This document shows positions 11,168 through 20,650 of a stretch of 64,000 nt of DNA, piece by piece. Below the pieces are notes generated by a model. That model did no database searches. It was not told the DNA's origin and worked only from the letters and a program-made list of their open reading frames with translations. Positions within the stretch are counted from its first letter, which is position 1, and each line of letters begins with the position of its first letter. Source of the stretch: Cronobacter malonaticus LMG 23826 (GTDB taxonomy: Bacteria; Pseudomonadota; Gammaproteobacteria; Enterobacterales; Enterobacteriaceae); NCBI RefSeq assembly GCF_001277215.2, contig NZ_CP013940.1:558001-622000 (forward strand), given 5' to 3'. Position numbers and translations under genes: made by a program.

Positions 11168-11482
11168 TCAGACGCCGCTTTCCAGAATGCGGATGGTGGT
11201 GTCCAGCACATCGCCTTTCACCGCCTCACGAAAGCCCAGCATATGCGGCGTTTCCAGGTGCGCTTTTAAGTGTTCTGCGCTCGCCCACTGTTCCACCATC
11301 ACGATGGAATCCGGCGCGCTGGTCTGAAAATCAAGGCCGGTGGCGCTGTCCACCATCGGCGCATAGCCGTGGCAGCCTGCTTCCGCGAGCACAACGGGAA
11401 TGATCTTCTTAAACTCTTCCAGCACCGCCTGACGGTGGTGCGCGCCAGGACGGGTACGAATTTCTGCTATCACTGTCAGCAT
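11168..11482 (-). CDS. ygiN: YgiN, ABM-domain quinol monooxygenase
   Basis: A 104-residue ferredoxin-like antibiotic-biosynthesis-monooxygenase domain protein, the same length as E. coli YgiN, which oxidises menadiol. The frame is open 24 codons further upstream, but the start at 11482 (MLTVIAEIRTRPG) has AAAAGGAGTTAACC in front of it and matches the family start. It follows mdaB by 31 bases on the same strand. The pair is thought to form a quinone redox cycle in which MdaB reduces and YgiN reoxidises. Confidence 0.92.
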   Translation of the reverse strand: MLTVIAEIRTRPGAHHRQAVLEEFKKIIPVVLAEAGCHGYAPMVDSATGLDFQTSAPDSIVMVEQWASAEHLKAHLETPHMLGFREAVKGDVLDTTIRILESGV

Positions 11483-11513
11483 GGTTAACTCCTTTTGTAA
11501 AACCGTCAGACAG

Positions 11514-12095
11514 TTAAGCAAAAATTTTCGCCAGATGCTCGCGATATTCTGCAATGTAGCGCGGCACGTCCGGCATTTTAATCACGTCGTTGGCGATAAA
11601 CGTCGGCAGCGCGGTCAGGCCAATAAACTCATTCGCCTTGTGGAACGGCAGGTACACGCCATCCACACCCACGCCGTGGAAGAACTGATCTTTCTCGGTG
11701 AACGCTTCCAGCGGCGCGTTCCAGGTGAGTGACAGCATATATTTTTTGCCCTGCAGAAGGCCGCCTGAGCCATACTTTTTTGAGGCGTCAGAGCGGGTGC
11801 GGCCATCGCTGGCGTACAGCGAGCCGTGGCCTTCGGTAAAGACATCGTCAATATACTTTTTCACGGTCCAGGGCGCGCCCATCCACCAGCCCGGCATCTG
11901 GTAAATAATGACGTCAGCCCAGAGATATTTCTGCACCTCTTCTTTGACGTCATACTCGCTGTCTGCGCGGGTGACCTTAACATCATGCCCAACGTCGCGC
12001 AGGTAACTCTCCGCGACCTCAGTCAGGGTGTCGTTAAGCTGGCCACTGGAATGCGCAAACTGTTTCGCGCCGTTAATGATAAGTATGTTGCTCAT
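11514..12095 (-). CDS. mdaB: NADPH:quinone reductase MdaB
   Basis: A 193-residue flavodoxin-fold FAD enzyme that reduces quinones by two electrons and so avoids radical semiquinones. The NILIINGAKQFAHSSGQLN start holds the phosphate-binding loop of the NQO family, and YQMPGWWMGAPW is the conserved flavin-contact stretch. The length equals the E. coli protein. It is the first gene of an mdaB-ygiN unit and diverges from parC across about 200 bases. In E. coli ygiS and the qseBC genes are nearby; they are not at this spot here. Confidence 0.95.
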   Translation of the reverse strand: MSNILIINGAKQFAHSSGQLNDTLTEVAESYLRDVGHDVKVTRADSEYDVKEEVQKYLWADVIIYQMPGWWMGAPWTVKKYIDDVFTEGHGSLYASDGRTRSDASKKYGSGGLLQGKKYMLSLTWNAPLEAFTEKDQFFHGVGVDGVYLPFHKANEFIGLTALPTFIANDVIKMPDVPRYIAEYREHLAKIFA

Positions 12096-12294
12096 TATTT
12101 ATCCTATAATTATCGCGTTTGTTATTAATTTTACCCCATCGGGCGAGGCGGTAATATTGGCAAAACGCGCAAAGACTTTTGCAAAATGAGCAATAATGAA
12201 CCCTGCTGTGACTCAGCGTCGCAGATAAGGTACTATCGCGGCAATATTGCCGTTTCCCCCGTGTACGGCTGGCTTGTCTGAGGAATAACGAGTA

Positions 12295-14565
12295 ATGAGT
12301 GATTTGACTCATGATGGTGCAGAGCGCCTGGCGCTGCATGAATTCACTGAAAACGCCTATCTCAACTATTCCATGTACGTCATCATGGATCGCGCGCTGC
12401 CGTTTATCGGCGACGGGCTTAAGCCTGTTCAGCGCCGCATCGTCTATGCCATGTCGGAACTGGGGTTGAATGCCAGCGCCAAATTCAAAAAATCCGCCCG
12501 TACCGTGGGCGACGTGCTGGGTAAATACCACCCGCACGGCGACAGCGCCTGCTATGAAGCGATGGTGCTGATGGCGCAGCCGTTCTCGTACCGTTACCCG
12601 CTGGTGGACGGGCAGGGGAACTGGGGCGCGCTGGACGATCCGAAATCCTTCGCCGCGATGCGTTACACCGAATCACGCCTGTCTAAATACGCCGAAGTGC
12701 TGCTGGGCGAGCTGGGCCAGGGTACCGTGGATTATGTGCCGAACTTCGACGGGACGCTGAACGAGCCGAAAATGCTGCCGGCGCGCCTGCCGAACATTCT
12801 GCTGAACGGCACCACGGGCATCGCGGTGGGCATGGCGACGGATATTCCGCCGCACAACCTGCGCGAAGTCGCCAAAGCTGCCGTGAGCCTGATCGACAGC
12901 CCGAAAACCACGCTTGATGAGCTGCTGGATATCGTCCAGGGGCCGGACTACCCGACCGAAGCGGAAATCATCACTTCCCGCGCTGAAATCCGCAAAATCT
13001 ATCAGAGCGGTCGCGGCTCGGTGCGTATGCGCGCCGTGTGGAAGAAAGAAGATGGCGCGGTGGTGATCTCCGCGCTGCCGCATCAGGTTTCCGGTGCCCG
13101 CGTACTGGAGCAGATCGCAAGCCAGATGCGCGCCAAAAAGCTGCCGATGGTCGACGATTTGCGTGATGAATCGGATCACGAAAACCCGACGCGTCTGGTT
13201 ATCGTGCCGCGCTCCAACCGCGTGGATATGGATCAGGTGATGAACCACCTGTTCGCCACCACCGATCTGGAAAAAAGCTACCGCATTAATCTCAACATGA
13301 TTGGGCTTGATGGCCGCCCGGCGGTGAAAAACCTGCTGGAGATCCTCACCGAATGGCTGGCGTTCCGCCGCGATACGGTGCGCCGTCGTCTGAACTATCG
13401 TCTGGAGAAAGTGCTCAAACGTCTGCATATCCTTGAAGGTTTGCTGGTGGCGTTTCTCAATATCGATGAAGTGATCGAGATTATCCGCAGCGAAGATGAG
13501 CCGAAGCCGGTGCTGATGAGCCGTTTCGGCATCAGCGAGACGCAGGCGGAAGCGATCCTCGAGCTGAAACTGCGCCATCTCGCCAAACTGGAAGAGATGA
13601 AGATCCGCGGCGAGCAGAGCGATCTGGAGAAAGAACGCGATCAGATCCAGGGCATTCTCGCCTCCGAGCGCAAGATGAATACCCTGCTGAAGAAAGAGAT
13701 CCAGGCGGATGCCGACGCGTACGGCGACGATCGCCGTTCGCCGCTGCATGAGCGCGAAGAAGCGAAAGCGATGAGCGAGCACGACATGCTGCCGTCTGAG
13801 CCGGTGACTATCGTGCTTTCTCAGATGGGCTGGGTGCGCAGCGCTAAAGGTCATGATATCGACGCCAAAGCCCTGAGCTACAAAGCGGGCGACGGCTGGC
13901 TCTCGTCAGTCAAAGGCAAGAGCAACCAGCCGGTGGTGTTTATCGACTCCACGGGCCGCAGTTACGCGCTGGATCCGGTATCGCTGCCGTCGGCGCGCGG
14001 CCAGGGTGAGCCGATTACCGGCAAACTGACGCTGCCGCCGGGCGCGGTGGTGGAACATATGCTGATGACCGGCGAGGAGCAAAAACTCCTGATGGCGTCC
14101 GACGCCGGTTACGGTTTTGTCTGCACCTTCAACGATCTGGTAGCGCGCAACCGCGCCGGTAAAGCGCTGATTACGCTGCCGGAAAACGCGCATGTGCTGA
14201 AGCCGCTGGAAATTGAGCATGACGACGACATGCTACTCGCCATCACGGCGGCGGGGCGTATGCTGATGTTCCCAGTGGCGGATCTGCCGCAGCTTTCCAA
14301 AGGCAAGGGCAACAAAATTATCTCCATTCCTTCCGCCGACGCGGCGAAGGGCGACGATAAGCTGGCGTATCTCACCATCCTGCCGCCGCAGAGCACCGTG
14401 ACGCTGCATGTCGGCAAGCGCAAAATCAAGCTGCGCCCGGAAGAGCTGCAAAAAGTGCATGGCGAACGCGGTCGTCGCGGCACGCTGATGCGCGGCCTGC
14501 AACGCATCGACAGCGTCGAAGTGGATTCCCCGTCGCGCCCGAAAGCCGACGACAGCGAGGCGTAA
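12295..14565 (+). CDS. parC: DNA topoisomerase IV subunit A
   Basis: A 756-residue DNA-cleaving subunit of topoisomerase IV. The catalytic tyrosine is Tyr124 in [10 protein letters not shown]. The N-terminus has four extra residues (LTHDG in place of M) compared with E. coli, so Ser84 and Glu88 in [12 protein letters not shown] correspond to E. coli Ser80 and Glu84. Both are wild type, so no common fluoroquinolone resistance change is visible. A coiled-coil segment around residues 430-480 and the C-terminal pinwheel repeats follow. The ATG is preceded by GAGGAATAACGAGTA. Confidence 0.98.
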   Translation: MSDLTHDGAERLALHEFTENAYLNYSMYVIMDRALPFIGDGLKPVQRRIVYAMSELGLNASAKFKKSARTVGDVLGKYHPHGDSACYEAMVLMAQPFSYRYPLVDGQGNWGALDDPKSFAAMRYTESRLSKYAEVLLGELGQGTVDYVPNFDGTLNEPKMLPARLPNILLNGTTGIAVGMATDIPPHNLREVAKAAVSLIDSPKTTLDELLDIVQGPDYPTEAEIITSRAEIRKIYQSGRGSVRMRAVWKKEDGAVVISALPHQVSGARVLEQIASQMRAKKLPMVDDLRDESDHENPTRLVIVPRSNRVDMDQVMNHLFATTDLEKSYRINLNMIGLDGRPAVKNLLEILTEWLAFRRDTVRRRLNYRLEKVLKRLHILEGLLVAFLNIDEVIEIIRSEDEPKPVLMSRFGISETQAEAILELKLRHLAKLEEMKIRGEQSDLEKERDQIQGILASERKMNTLLKKEIQADADAYGDDRRSPLHEREEAKAMSEHDMLPSEPVTIVLSQMGWVRSAKGHDIDAKALSYKAGDGWLSSVKGKSNQPVVFIDSTGRSYALDPVSLPSARGQGEPITGKLTLPPGAVVEHMLMTGEEQKLLMASDAGYGFVCTFNDLVARNRAGKALITLPENAHVLKPLEIEHDDDMLLAITAAGRMLMFPVADLPQLSKGKGNKIISIPSADAAKGDDKLAYLTILPPQSTVTLHVGKRKIKLRPEELQKVHGERGRRGTLMRGLQRIDSVEVDSPSRPKADDSEA

Positions 14566-14591
14566 CCCCCCGAAATAGTGGCAAACGCATC

Positions 14592-14633
14592 GCCGCCGCG
14601 CTTTCTGTGATTCTCTGCAGGAAGCGCGGCGGC
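14592..14633 (+). terminator. GC-rich hairpin after parC
   Basis: Arms GCCGCCGCGCTT and AAGCGCGGCGGC (12 bp, perfect) enclose an 18-base loop, starting 26 bases after the parC stop. A proper T-run is missing, so it may act with Rho or mainly protect the mRNA end. Confidence 0.6.
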
Positions 14634-14804
14634 CTCGCTTGCGTAATTTTCCCGCCCACGCCATTGTTTGTTAGCGCGTGACGCATAAAAATAAGTGTTT
14701 GAGTCTGCTCAACATCATGAGCCGCCAGGGATGCCTGACCGTGAGCGGTGTGTTTTCCGTTAAAGCCGTTATACTGGTCCGCGGCTGCGGCTTCAGAGGT
14801 AGTT

Positions 14805-15542
14805 ATGTTATCGATCGTTCGAATGATTATTGTGGTTCTCTACAGCATTGTGGTCTGTATTCTGGGTAGCATCTGGTGTCTGTTCAGCCCGCGCAATCCG
14901 CGCCATGTGGCGACTTTCGGCCATATGTTCGGGCGCCTTTCCAGCGTGTTCGGTCTGAAGGTGGAACTGCGCAAACCGCAGGGCGCTGAAAACTACGGCA
15001 ACGCGATTTATATCGCCAACCACCAGAACAACTACGACATGGTCACGGCGTCTAATATTGTTCAGCCGCCGACCGTGACCGTCGGTAAAAAAAGCCTGGT
15101 CTGGATCCCTTTCTTCGGCCAGCTCTACTGGCTGACCGGTAACCTGTTAATTGACCGCAACAACCGCAGCAAGGCGCACGGCACCATCGCCGAAGTGGTG
15201 AACCAGTTCCGCAAGCGCGACATTTCCATCTGGATGTTTCCGGAAGGCACCCGCAGCCGCGGGCGTGGCCTGATGCCGTTTAAAACCGGCGCGTTTCATG
15301 CCGCCATTGCCGCAGGCGTGCCGATTATTCCGGTCTGCGTTTCCAATACCCATGGTAAAATCAAGCTCAACCGTTGGAACAACGGTCTGGTCATCGTCGA
15401 AATGTTACCGCCTGTCGACACCCAGGGTTGGGGAAAAGAACAGGTACGGGAACTTGCCGCCCACTGTCGCCAGCTGATGGAAGAGAAAATCGCCCAGCTG
15501 GATAACGAAGTGGCCGAGCGCGAAGCCGCTGGCAAGATCTGA
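14805..15542 (+). CDS. plsC: 1-acyl-sn-glycerol-3-phosphate acyltransferase
   Basis: A 245-residue inner-membrane enzyme that converts lysophosphatidic acid to phosphatidic acid. The acyltransferase HX4D motif is His73-Asp78 (NHQNNYD), and the acceptor-binding motif is FPEGTRS. One hydrophobic helix at residues 5-25 anchors the N-terminus. The frame extends 19 codons upstream, but ATG 14805 (MLSIVRMIIV) follows AGAGGTAG and matches the E. coli start and length exactly. ftsP follows after 47 bases on the same strand, as in E. coli. Confidence 0.97.
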   Translation: MLSIVRMIIVVLYSIVVCILGSIWCLFSPRNPRHVATFGHMFGRLSSVFGLKVELRKPQGAENYGNAIYIANHQNNYDMVTASNIVQPPTVTVGKKSLVWIPFFGQLYWLTGNLLIDRNNRSKAHGTIAEVVNQFRKRDISIWMFPEGTRSRGRGLMPFKTGAFHAAIAAGVPIIPVCVSNTHGKIKLNRWNNGLVIVEMLPPVDTQGWGKEQVRELAAHCRQLMEEKIAQLDNEVAEREAAGKI

Positions 15543-15589
15543 AACTGACGGGCAGACCGTCATTCATTACCCGTTTTCATGGAGCACTT

Positions 15590-17002
15590 ATGTCACTCAG
15601 TCGGCGTCAGTTTATTCAGGCATCGGGCGCGGCGCTCTGCGCGGGCGCGGTGCCGCTGAGGGCACATGCCGCAGGTCAGCAGCAGGCGCTGCCGGTGCCG
15701 CCGCTGCTGGAATCACGCCGCGGGCAGCCGCTGTTTCTGACGCTCTCCCGCGCGCACTGGTCTTTCGTGCCGGGCACCCGCGCGCAGGTCTGGGGCTTCA
15801 ACGGCCGCTATATGGGGCCGACTATTCGCGTCTGGAGCGGCGAAGACGTTAAGCTTATCTACAGCAACCGCCTGCAGGAAAATGTCGCCATGACGGTGAG
15901 CGGGCTACAGGTGCCAGGCCCGCTGATGGGCGGCGCGCCGCGCATGATGTCACCCGGTGCCGACTGGGCGCCCGTGCTGCCGGTACGCCAGGCCGCCGCA
16001 ACGCTCTGGTATCACGCCAATACGCCCAACCGCACCGGTCAGCAGGTCTATAACGGCCTCGCCGGCATGTGGCTGGTGGAAGACGCCGTGAGCAAAGCGC
16101 TGCCGGTGCCGAACCACTACGGCGTGGACGATTTTCCGGTCATTATTCAGGACAAGCGCCTCGACAATTTCGGCACGCCGGAGTACAGCGAGCCAGGCAG
16201 CGGCGGCTTTGTCGGCGATACGCTGCTGGTGAACGGCGCGCAAAGCCCGTATGTAGAAGTGTCGCGCGGTTGGGTGCGTCTGCGCTTGCTGAACGCTTCC
16301 AACGCGCGTCGCTATCAGTTACAGATGAGCGATGGCCGGCCACTGCACGTGATCGCAGGCGATCAGGGTTTTCTGCCCGCGCCGGTGGCGGTGAAACAGC
16401 TGGCGCTGGCGCCCGGCGAGCGCCGTGAAGTACTCATCGATATGACTAACGGCGATGAAGTGTCTATCACCTGCGGCGAGGCGGCGTCGATTATGGACCG
16501 CATTCGCGGCATTTTTGAGCCGTCCAGCATTCTTATCTCCACGCTGGTGCTGACGCTGCGGCCCACCGGTCTGCTGCCGCTGGTGACGGATACGCTGCCG
16601 ATGCGCCTGCTGCCGGATGAAATTATCAACGGCGCGCCGGTGCGTAGCCGCGATATCACGCTGAGTGACGATCCGGGTATTAACGGCCAGCTGTGGGATA
16701 TGAAGCGTACAGACGTGCAGACCCAGCAGGGCGCCTGGGAGCGCTGGACGGTGCGTTCCGATATGCCGCAGGCGTTCCATATGGAAGGCGTGAGTTTTCT
16801 GATCCGCAGCGTGAATGGCGCAGCGCCGTTCCCGGAAGATCGCGGCTGGAAGGATACGGTGTGGGTGGATGGCCAGGTGGAGCTGTTAGTGTATTTCAGC
16901 CAGCCGTCGTGGGAGCATTTCCCGTTCCTCTACTCTAGCCAGACGCTGGAGATGGCCGACCGCGGCTCGGTGGGGCAGATGGTCGTGAACCCGGCCCCGT
17001 AA
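15590..17002 (+). CDS. ftsP: Cell-division protein FtsP (SufI), Tat-exported
   Basis: A 470-residue periplasmic protein with a multicopper-oxidase fold that lacks the copper-binding histidines. In E. coli it protects the divisome under stress and is a standard Tat substrate. The signal peptide has the twin-arginine motif SRRQFIQ at residues 4-10, a hydrophobic stretch and an AHA cleavage site near residue 27. The Shine-Dalgarno GGAG precedes the ATG. A T7 run behind a short hairpin at about 17021-17047 probably ends the plsC-ftsP transcript. Confidence 0.96.
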   Translation: MSLSRRQFIQASGAALCAGAVPLRAHAAGQQQALPVPPLLESRRGQPLFLTLSRAHWSFVPGTRAQVWGFNGRYMGPTIRVWSGEDVKLIYSNRLQENVAMTVSGLQVPGPLMGGAPRMMSPGADWAPVLPVRQAAATLWYHANTPNRTGQQVYNGLAGMWLVEDAVSKALPVPNHYGVDDFPVIIQDKRLDNFGTPEYSEPGSGGFVGDTLLVNGAQSPYVEVSRGWVRLRLLNASNARRYQLQMSDGRPLHVIAGDQGFLPAPVAVKQLALAPGERREVLIDMTNGDEVSITCGEAASIMDRIRGIFEPSSILISTLVLTLRPTGLLPLVTDTLPMRLLPDEIINGAPVRSRDITLSDDPGINGQLWDMKRTDVQTQQGAWERWTVRSDMPQAFHMEGVSFLIRSVNGAAPFPEDRGWKDTVWVDGQVELLVYFSQPSWEHFPFLYSSQTLEMADRGSVGQMVVNPAP

Positions 17003-17081
17003 GCCGTTCGATGAATATGAAAAAGCCGCTGAGAGGCGTCTTTTTTTGTGGCCGGGAATATGACGCCAGTGGGTGGTAAAC

Positions 17082-17305
17082 GGTGGATGCGCTGCGCTTA
17101 TCCACCCTACAACACCCTCTTCCAGCTCCTAGGTCCGGCACACCCGCCATTAGCGGTGTGAAATATGAAATGTAGGGCGGGTAAGCTCCGCGCACCCGCC
17201 GCTAGCAGGGTGAATATGAGGGGTAGGGCGGGTAAGCGTAGCGCACCCGCCATTAGCGGCGTGAAATGTGGGAAACGTAGGGCGGGTAAGCGTAGCGCAC
17301 CCGCC
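17082..17305. repeat. Array of REP-like palindromes filling the ftsP-hemW gap
   Basis: The 325 bases between ftsP and hemW hold no gene. They carry a 29-base imperfect palindrome whose arms are GGCGGGT and ACCCGCC. One inverted copy is at 17082-17110, and direct copies are at 17172-17200, 17223-17251 and 17277-17305. The last two are identical, and the period is 51-54 bases. Each copy is followed by a related tail beginning ATTAGCGGCGTGAAAT, and a partial unit is at 17138-17171. The layout resembles enterobacterial REP/BIME elements and could form strong hairpins in RNA from either side. Confidence 0.88.
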
Positions 17306-17327
17306 ATATGCCGCAGCGCCAGACTCG

Positions 17328-18464
17328 CTACTCCGCCAGAAACAGCTCCAGCAGCGAGTTAAGAAACAGCTTACCGTGCTCGGTTATCTGCCAGCTCTCC
17401 GGCGTTTCCACCAGATAATTCAGCGCAATCGCCTCGTCAATCTGCGGGCGAATCGCCGCTTCGCTAAGCCCCGTATAACGTGCAAATTCGGCACGCGGCG
17501 CGGGCTCCAGCAGGCGAAAACGGTTCATGAAAAACTCGAACGGCTTATCCTTCGCCTCGACCTCATGCTGCTTATCCAGGTAATTACCGGTCATATAGCC
17601 GCGCGGATGGCGGGTTTTCGCGGTACGCAAAATACGCCCGTCGGCGAGCGTTACTTTACCGTGTGCGCCGCAGCCGATACCCAGATAATCCCCGAAGCGC
17701 CAGTAATTCAGGTTGTGCTGGCACTGATAACCTGGTTTCGCGTAGGCCGAGGTTTCGTACTGCTCATACCCGGCGGCGGTCAGCAGCTGATGCCCCTGCT
17801 CGAAAATATCCCACAGCGCGTCGTCGTCAGGCAGCACCGGCGGGCGCGAGCCAAACAGCGTATTCGGCTCAATGGTCAACTGATACCACGAGAGATGCGG
17901 CGGGTTCAGCGCAATCGCCTGGCGTAAATCATCGAGCGCCTCTTCCAGCGACTGATCCGGCAGGCCGTGCATCAAATCGAGGTTAAAGCTGCGAAGCCCA
18001 AGGCCGCTCGCAAGACGCGCGGCGCGCTTCGCCTCTTCCGGCCCGTGAATACGGCCAAGACGCGTGAGTTTCGGCTCGCTGAAGCTCTGCACGCCGATGG
18101 AAATGCGGTTCACGCCCGCGCGCTGGTACTCCACAAAGCGGTCAGCTTCCACGGTGCCAGGGTTGGCTTCCATCGTGATCTCGGCATCTGGCGCGAGCGT
18201 AAGACGTGACCGCACGCCGTCCAGCAACGTCTGCATTGCAGGTCCCGAGAGCAGGCTCGGCGTGCCGCCGCCGATGAAAATGGTTTTCACCTCACGGCCC
18301 TGCGCCCACGGCGCGTCGTTATCCAGATCGCTTAACAGATGCTGGACATAATCGTCATGCGGCACTTCGCCCTTCAGCGCGTGCGAGTTGAAGTCACAGT
18401 AAGGGCACTTCTGCACGCACCAGGGGATATGGATATACAGACTTAAGGGTGGCAAATCAGCCAT
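17328..18464 (-). CDS. hemW: HemW, radical SAM haem chaperone
   Basis: A 378-residue member of the coproporphyrinogen III oxidase-like radical SAM family. HemW is a haem-delivery protein rather than the oxidase. The [4Fe-4S] ligands Cys16, Cys20 and Cys23 lie in [10 protein letters not shown], and the SAM-binding GGGTPS motif follows. It is the last gene of the yggS-yggT-yggU-rdgB-hemW unit. Its start overlaps rdgB by 8 bases, which suggests coupled translation. The repeat array begins just after its stop. Confidence 0.96.
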   Translation of the reverse strand: MADLPPLSLYIHIPWCVQKCPYCDFNSHALKGEVPHDDYVQHLLSDLDNDAPWAQGREVKTIFIGGGTPSLLSGPAMQTLLDGVRSRLTLAPDAEITMEANPGTVEADRFVEYQRAGVNRISIGVQSFSEPKLTRLGRIHGPEEAKRAARLASGLGLRSFNLDLMHGLPDQSLEEALDDLRQAIALNPPHLSWYQLTIEPNTLFGSRPPVLPDDDALWDIFEQGHQLLTAAGYEQYETSAYAKPGYQCQHNLNYWRFGDYLGIGCGAHGKVTLADGRILRTAKTRHPRGYMTGNYLDKQHEVEAKDKPFEFFMNRFRLLEPAPRAEFARYTGLSEAAIRPQIDEAIALNYLVETPESWQITEHGKLFLNSLLELFLAE

Positions 18465-19050
18465 TACGCATTGCTTCCAGTAATAATTTCAGCGCCTGCC
18501 CGCGGTGGGAAACCGCGCTTTTCTCTTCACGCGTCAGTTCGGCGGCGGTTTTGCCAAGAGAAGGGACAAAGAATATCGGGTCGTAGCCAAAGCCGCCCTG
18601 GCCCGCAGGCGCGCGGGTGATCACGCCAGGCCAGGCGCCGTGAAAGACCAGCGGCGTCGGATCGTCGGCATGACGCATATAGACCAGCACGCAGTGGAAC
18701 TGCGCCTGACGCTGCTCGTCCGGTACGTCTTTTAACGCCTCCAGCAGCTTTTCCAGGTTCTCCTGATCGGTAGCGTCGCTGCCTGCGTAGCGCGCGGAGT
18801 AAATTCCCGGCGCGCCGCCCAGCGCGTCGACCGCGAGACCGGAATCGTCAGCGATAGCCGCAAAGCCGGTGACCTGAGCCGCGTGACGCGCTTTCAGAAT
18901 CGCGTTTTCGATAAACGTCAGGCCGGTCTCTTCGGCGGAGTCGACGCCAAGCTCGGTCTGCGCCACGATATCCAGCCCAAACTCCTGCAGCAATGAGGCG
19001 AGTTCGCGCACTTTACCGGCGTTGCCGGTCGCGAGGACAACTTTCTGCAT
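18457..19050 (-). CDS. rdgB: dITP/XTP pyrophosphatase
   Basis: A 197-residue Ham1/RdgB-family enzyme that hydrolyses dITP, XTP and other deaminated purine nucleotides to monophosphates and keeps them out of DNA. The N-terminal motif [11 protein letters not shown] and the [12 protein letters not shown] segment hold the nucleotide-binding lysine and the metal-binding acidic residues. It lies 14 bases after yggU and overlaps hemW by 8 bases. Confidence 0.97.
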   Translation of the reverse strand: MQKVVLATGNAGKVRELASLLQEFGLDIVAQTELGVDSAEETGLTFIENAILKARHAAQVTGFAAIADDSGLAVDALGGAPGIYSARYAGSDATDQENLEKLLEALKDVPDEQRQAQFHCVLVYMRHADDPTPLVFHGAWPGVITRAPAGQGGFGYDPIFFVPSLGKTAAELTREEKSAVSHRGQALKLLLEAMRNG

Positions 19051-19064
19051 AGCGTAATCCTGTA

Positions 19065-19355
19065 TTAATCGGTGACAGCCGCAACTTCCGTTGGGATCTG
19101 TTGGGGTTCGATAATTTTGACTTGTTTATGACGGCCCAGTTCGCCTTTTTCAATCACCACCTGACTTTTAGCCACGCGGAACTGTTTCGCGAGATATTTC
19201 ACCAGATGGGCGTTGGCCTGGCCGTCAACCGGCGGGGCGGTAATGGCGACTTTTAGCTCGTCGCCATGTAAACCGATAATGCTGTCGCGGCTGGCTTTCG
19301 GCTGGATATAGAGCCGTAACACCAGCCCGTCGACGGTTTTACTGACGGCACTCAC
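19065..19355 (-). CDS. yggU: YggU, DUF167 family protein
   Basis: A small conserved protein of unknown biochemical role. I chose the GTG start at 19355, which overlaps the yggT stop as GTGA, gives 96 residues and begins [22 protein letters not shown] like E. coli YggU. An upstream GTG at 19367 would add four residues inside yggT. The core [19 protein letters not shown] is the DUF167 signature. It is co-transcribed with yggS, yggT, rdgB and hemW. Confidence 0.9.
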   Translation of the reverse strand: MSAVSKTVDGLVLRLYIQPKASRDSIIGLHGDELKVAITAPPVDGQANAHLVKYLAKQFRVAKSQVVIEKGELGRHKQVKIIEPQQIPTEVAAVTD

Positions 19356-19906
19356 AGCAAATACCACAGCCCCGGGAAGAGATCCATGGCGAGATAATTC
19401 AGCAGATAGAGCACGATAATCACGCCCATGGCGGAAAAATCGATGCCGCCCATGGCCGGAAGAATGCGGCGGATCGGGGCCATCAGCGGTTCAGTCAGCT
19501 GAATCAGCACAAACTCAATCGGGCTGCGGCCCTGGCTTACCCAGCTCATCAGAGAGCGGATAATAATTACCCAGAAGACTAACTGGCCTGCGGATTTCAG
19601 CAGCGACAGCAGGCCCACCACGAGGTTAAACGGATCCAGCGACAGCGCGCCCGACTGAATCAGCAGCAGCAGCGGGAATTTTAGCGTTGAGAGAATAAAC
19701 GCCACCAGCAGCGATGAAGTGTCGATAGGCCCTATCGACGGAATAATGCGGCGCAGCGGGCCTATCACCGGCTGGGTAAATTTCACCACCGTCTGGGCGA
19801 GCGGGTTGTAAAAATCGCAGCGCGACCACTGCATCCAGATGCGCAGCAGCAGCACCATCACATACAGGTCGATCAGCGTTTTGACCAGGAAAGTCAACGT
19901 CAGCAT
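19352..19906 (-). CDS. yggT: YggT, integral membrane protein
   Basis: A 184-residue protein made of two tandem YGGT repeats. Each repeat has hydrophobic segments and an LLRIWMQW or IIRSLMSWV stretch followed by a P-x-x-P-x-RRIxPxxGxID motif, seen here as [13 protein letters not shown] and [13 protein letters not shown]. The molecular role is not settled; some studies link the family to osmotic shock and membrane organisation. It starts 15 bases after the yggS stop on the same strand. Confidence 0.92.
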   Translation of the reverse strand: MLTLTFLVKTLIDLYVMVLLLRIWMQWSRCDFYNPLAQTVVKFTQPVIGPLRRIIPSIGPIDTSSLLVAFILSTLKFPLLLLIQSGALSLDPFNLVVGLLSLLKSAGQLVFWVIIIRSLMSWVSQGRSPIEFVLIQLTEPLMAPIRRILPAMGGIDFSAMGVIIVLYLLNYLAMDLFPGLWYLL

Positions 19907-19921
19907 GGCGTTCCTCAGAAG

Positions 19922-20635
19922 TTATTGTTGAGTGGCGCGGGCGTAATCGCGCGCGCCGAAAATCGCGGTACCAATGCGCACCATCGTGCTGCCAGCGGCG
20001 ATGGCGGCTTCCATATCATCGCTCATGCCGAGCGAAAGCGTGTCTACTGTCGGGTAGCGCGCTTTAAGGGCCGTGAAGGCCGCAGCCATTTCGCAGGCGA
20101 CGGCATACTGGCGCGCATACTCTTTTTCCGGCGCCGGAATGGCCATCAGCCCGCGCAGTCGCAGACGCGGCAGCGCCGCAATCTGCTCTGCCAGCGCCTC
20201 CAGCTCGCTTAAGGCGATGCCGGATTTGCTCTGTTCGTCGCTGATATTAACCTGAATCAGCACGTTAAGCGGCGTCATTTCATCCGGGCGCTGTTCATTC
20301 AGGCGAGTGGCGATGCGCAGTCGGTCGACCGTATGGCACCAGTCGAAATGCTCTGCCACCAGACGGCTTTTGTTGGACTGCAACGGACCGATAAAGTGCC
20401 AGGTTAGCCCGTCGACGCCCGCGTCGCGGAAATGAAGGATCTTTTCCACGCCCTCCTGCACATAATTTTCACCAAATTCACGTTGCCCGGCGGCAATCGC
20501 TTCTGCTATCGCGCTCGCAGGTTTTGTTTTACTCACTGCAAGCAGCGTAACTTCTTCTGGAGCCCGGCCGCAGCGTTGTGCAGCCGCTGAGATCTTTTGC
20601 CGGACCTGCGTTAAGTTGCGTTCTGTCTCACTCAT
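19922..20635 (-). CDS. yggS: YggS, PLP homeostasis protein
   Basis: A 237-residue PROSC/PLPBP-family protein that binds pyridoxal phosphate on Lys36 (LLAVSKTKPA) in a single TIM-barrel domain. It buffers free PLP and affects amino-acid metabolism, with no known catalytic turnover. SLGMSDDMEAAIAAGSTMVRIGTAIFG at the C-terminus holds the phosphate-binding loop. It is the first gene of the minus-strand unit down to hemW and diverges from yggR across only 15 bases, so the two promoters must overlap the neighbouring coding regions. Confidence 0.95.
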   Translation of the reverse strand: MSETERNLTQVRQKISAAAQRCGRAPEEVTLLAVSKTKPASAIAEAIAAGQREFGENYVQEGVEKILHFRDAGVDGLTWHFIGPLQSNKSRLVAEHFDWCHTVDRLRIATRLNEQRPDEMTPLNVLIQVNISDEQSKSGIALSELEALAEQIAALPRLRLRGLMAIPAPEKEYARQYAVACEMAAAFTALKARYPTVDTLSLGMSDDMEAAIAAGSTMVRIGTAIFGARDYARATQQ

Positions 20636-20650
20636 GATCAGGGAAGCTGT

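Noticed and set aside
12458..12560. Fluoroquinolone resistance change in the ParC resistance-determining region
   Set aside because: After correcting for the four-residue N-terminal insertion, the serine and glutamate at the E. coli 80 and 84 positions are both wild type.
17138..17305. CRISPR-like array of 29-base repeats with short spacers
   Set aside because: The spacers are similar to each other, the repeats are full palindromes, only three or four units exist and there are no cas genes; a REP-like array explains it better.
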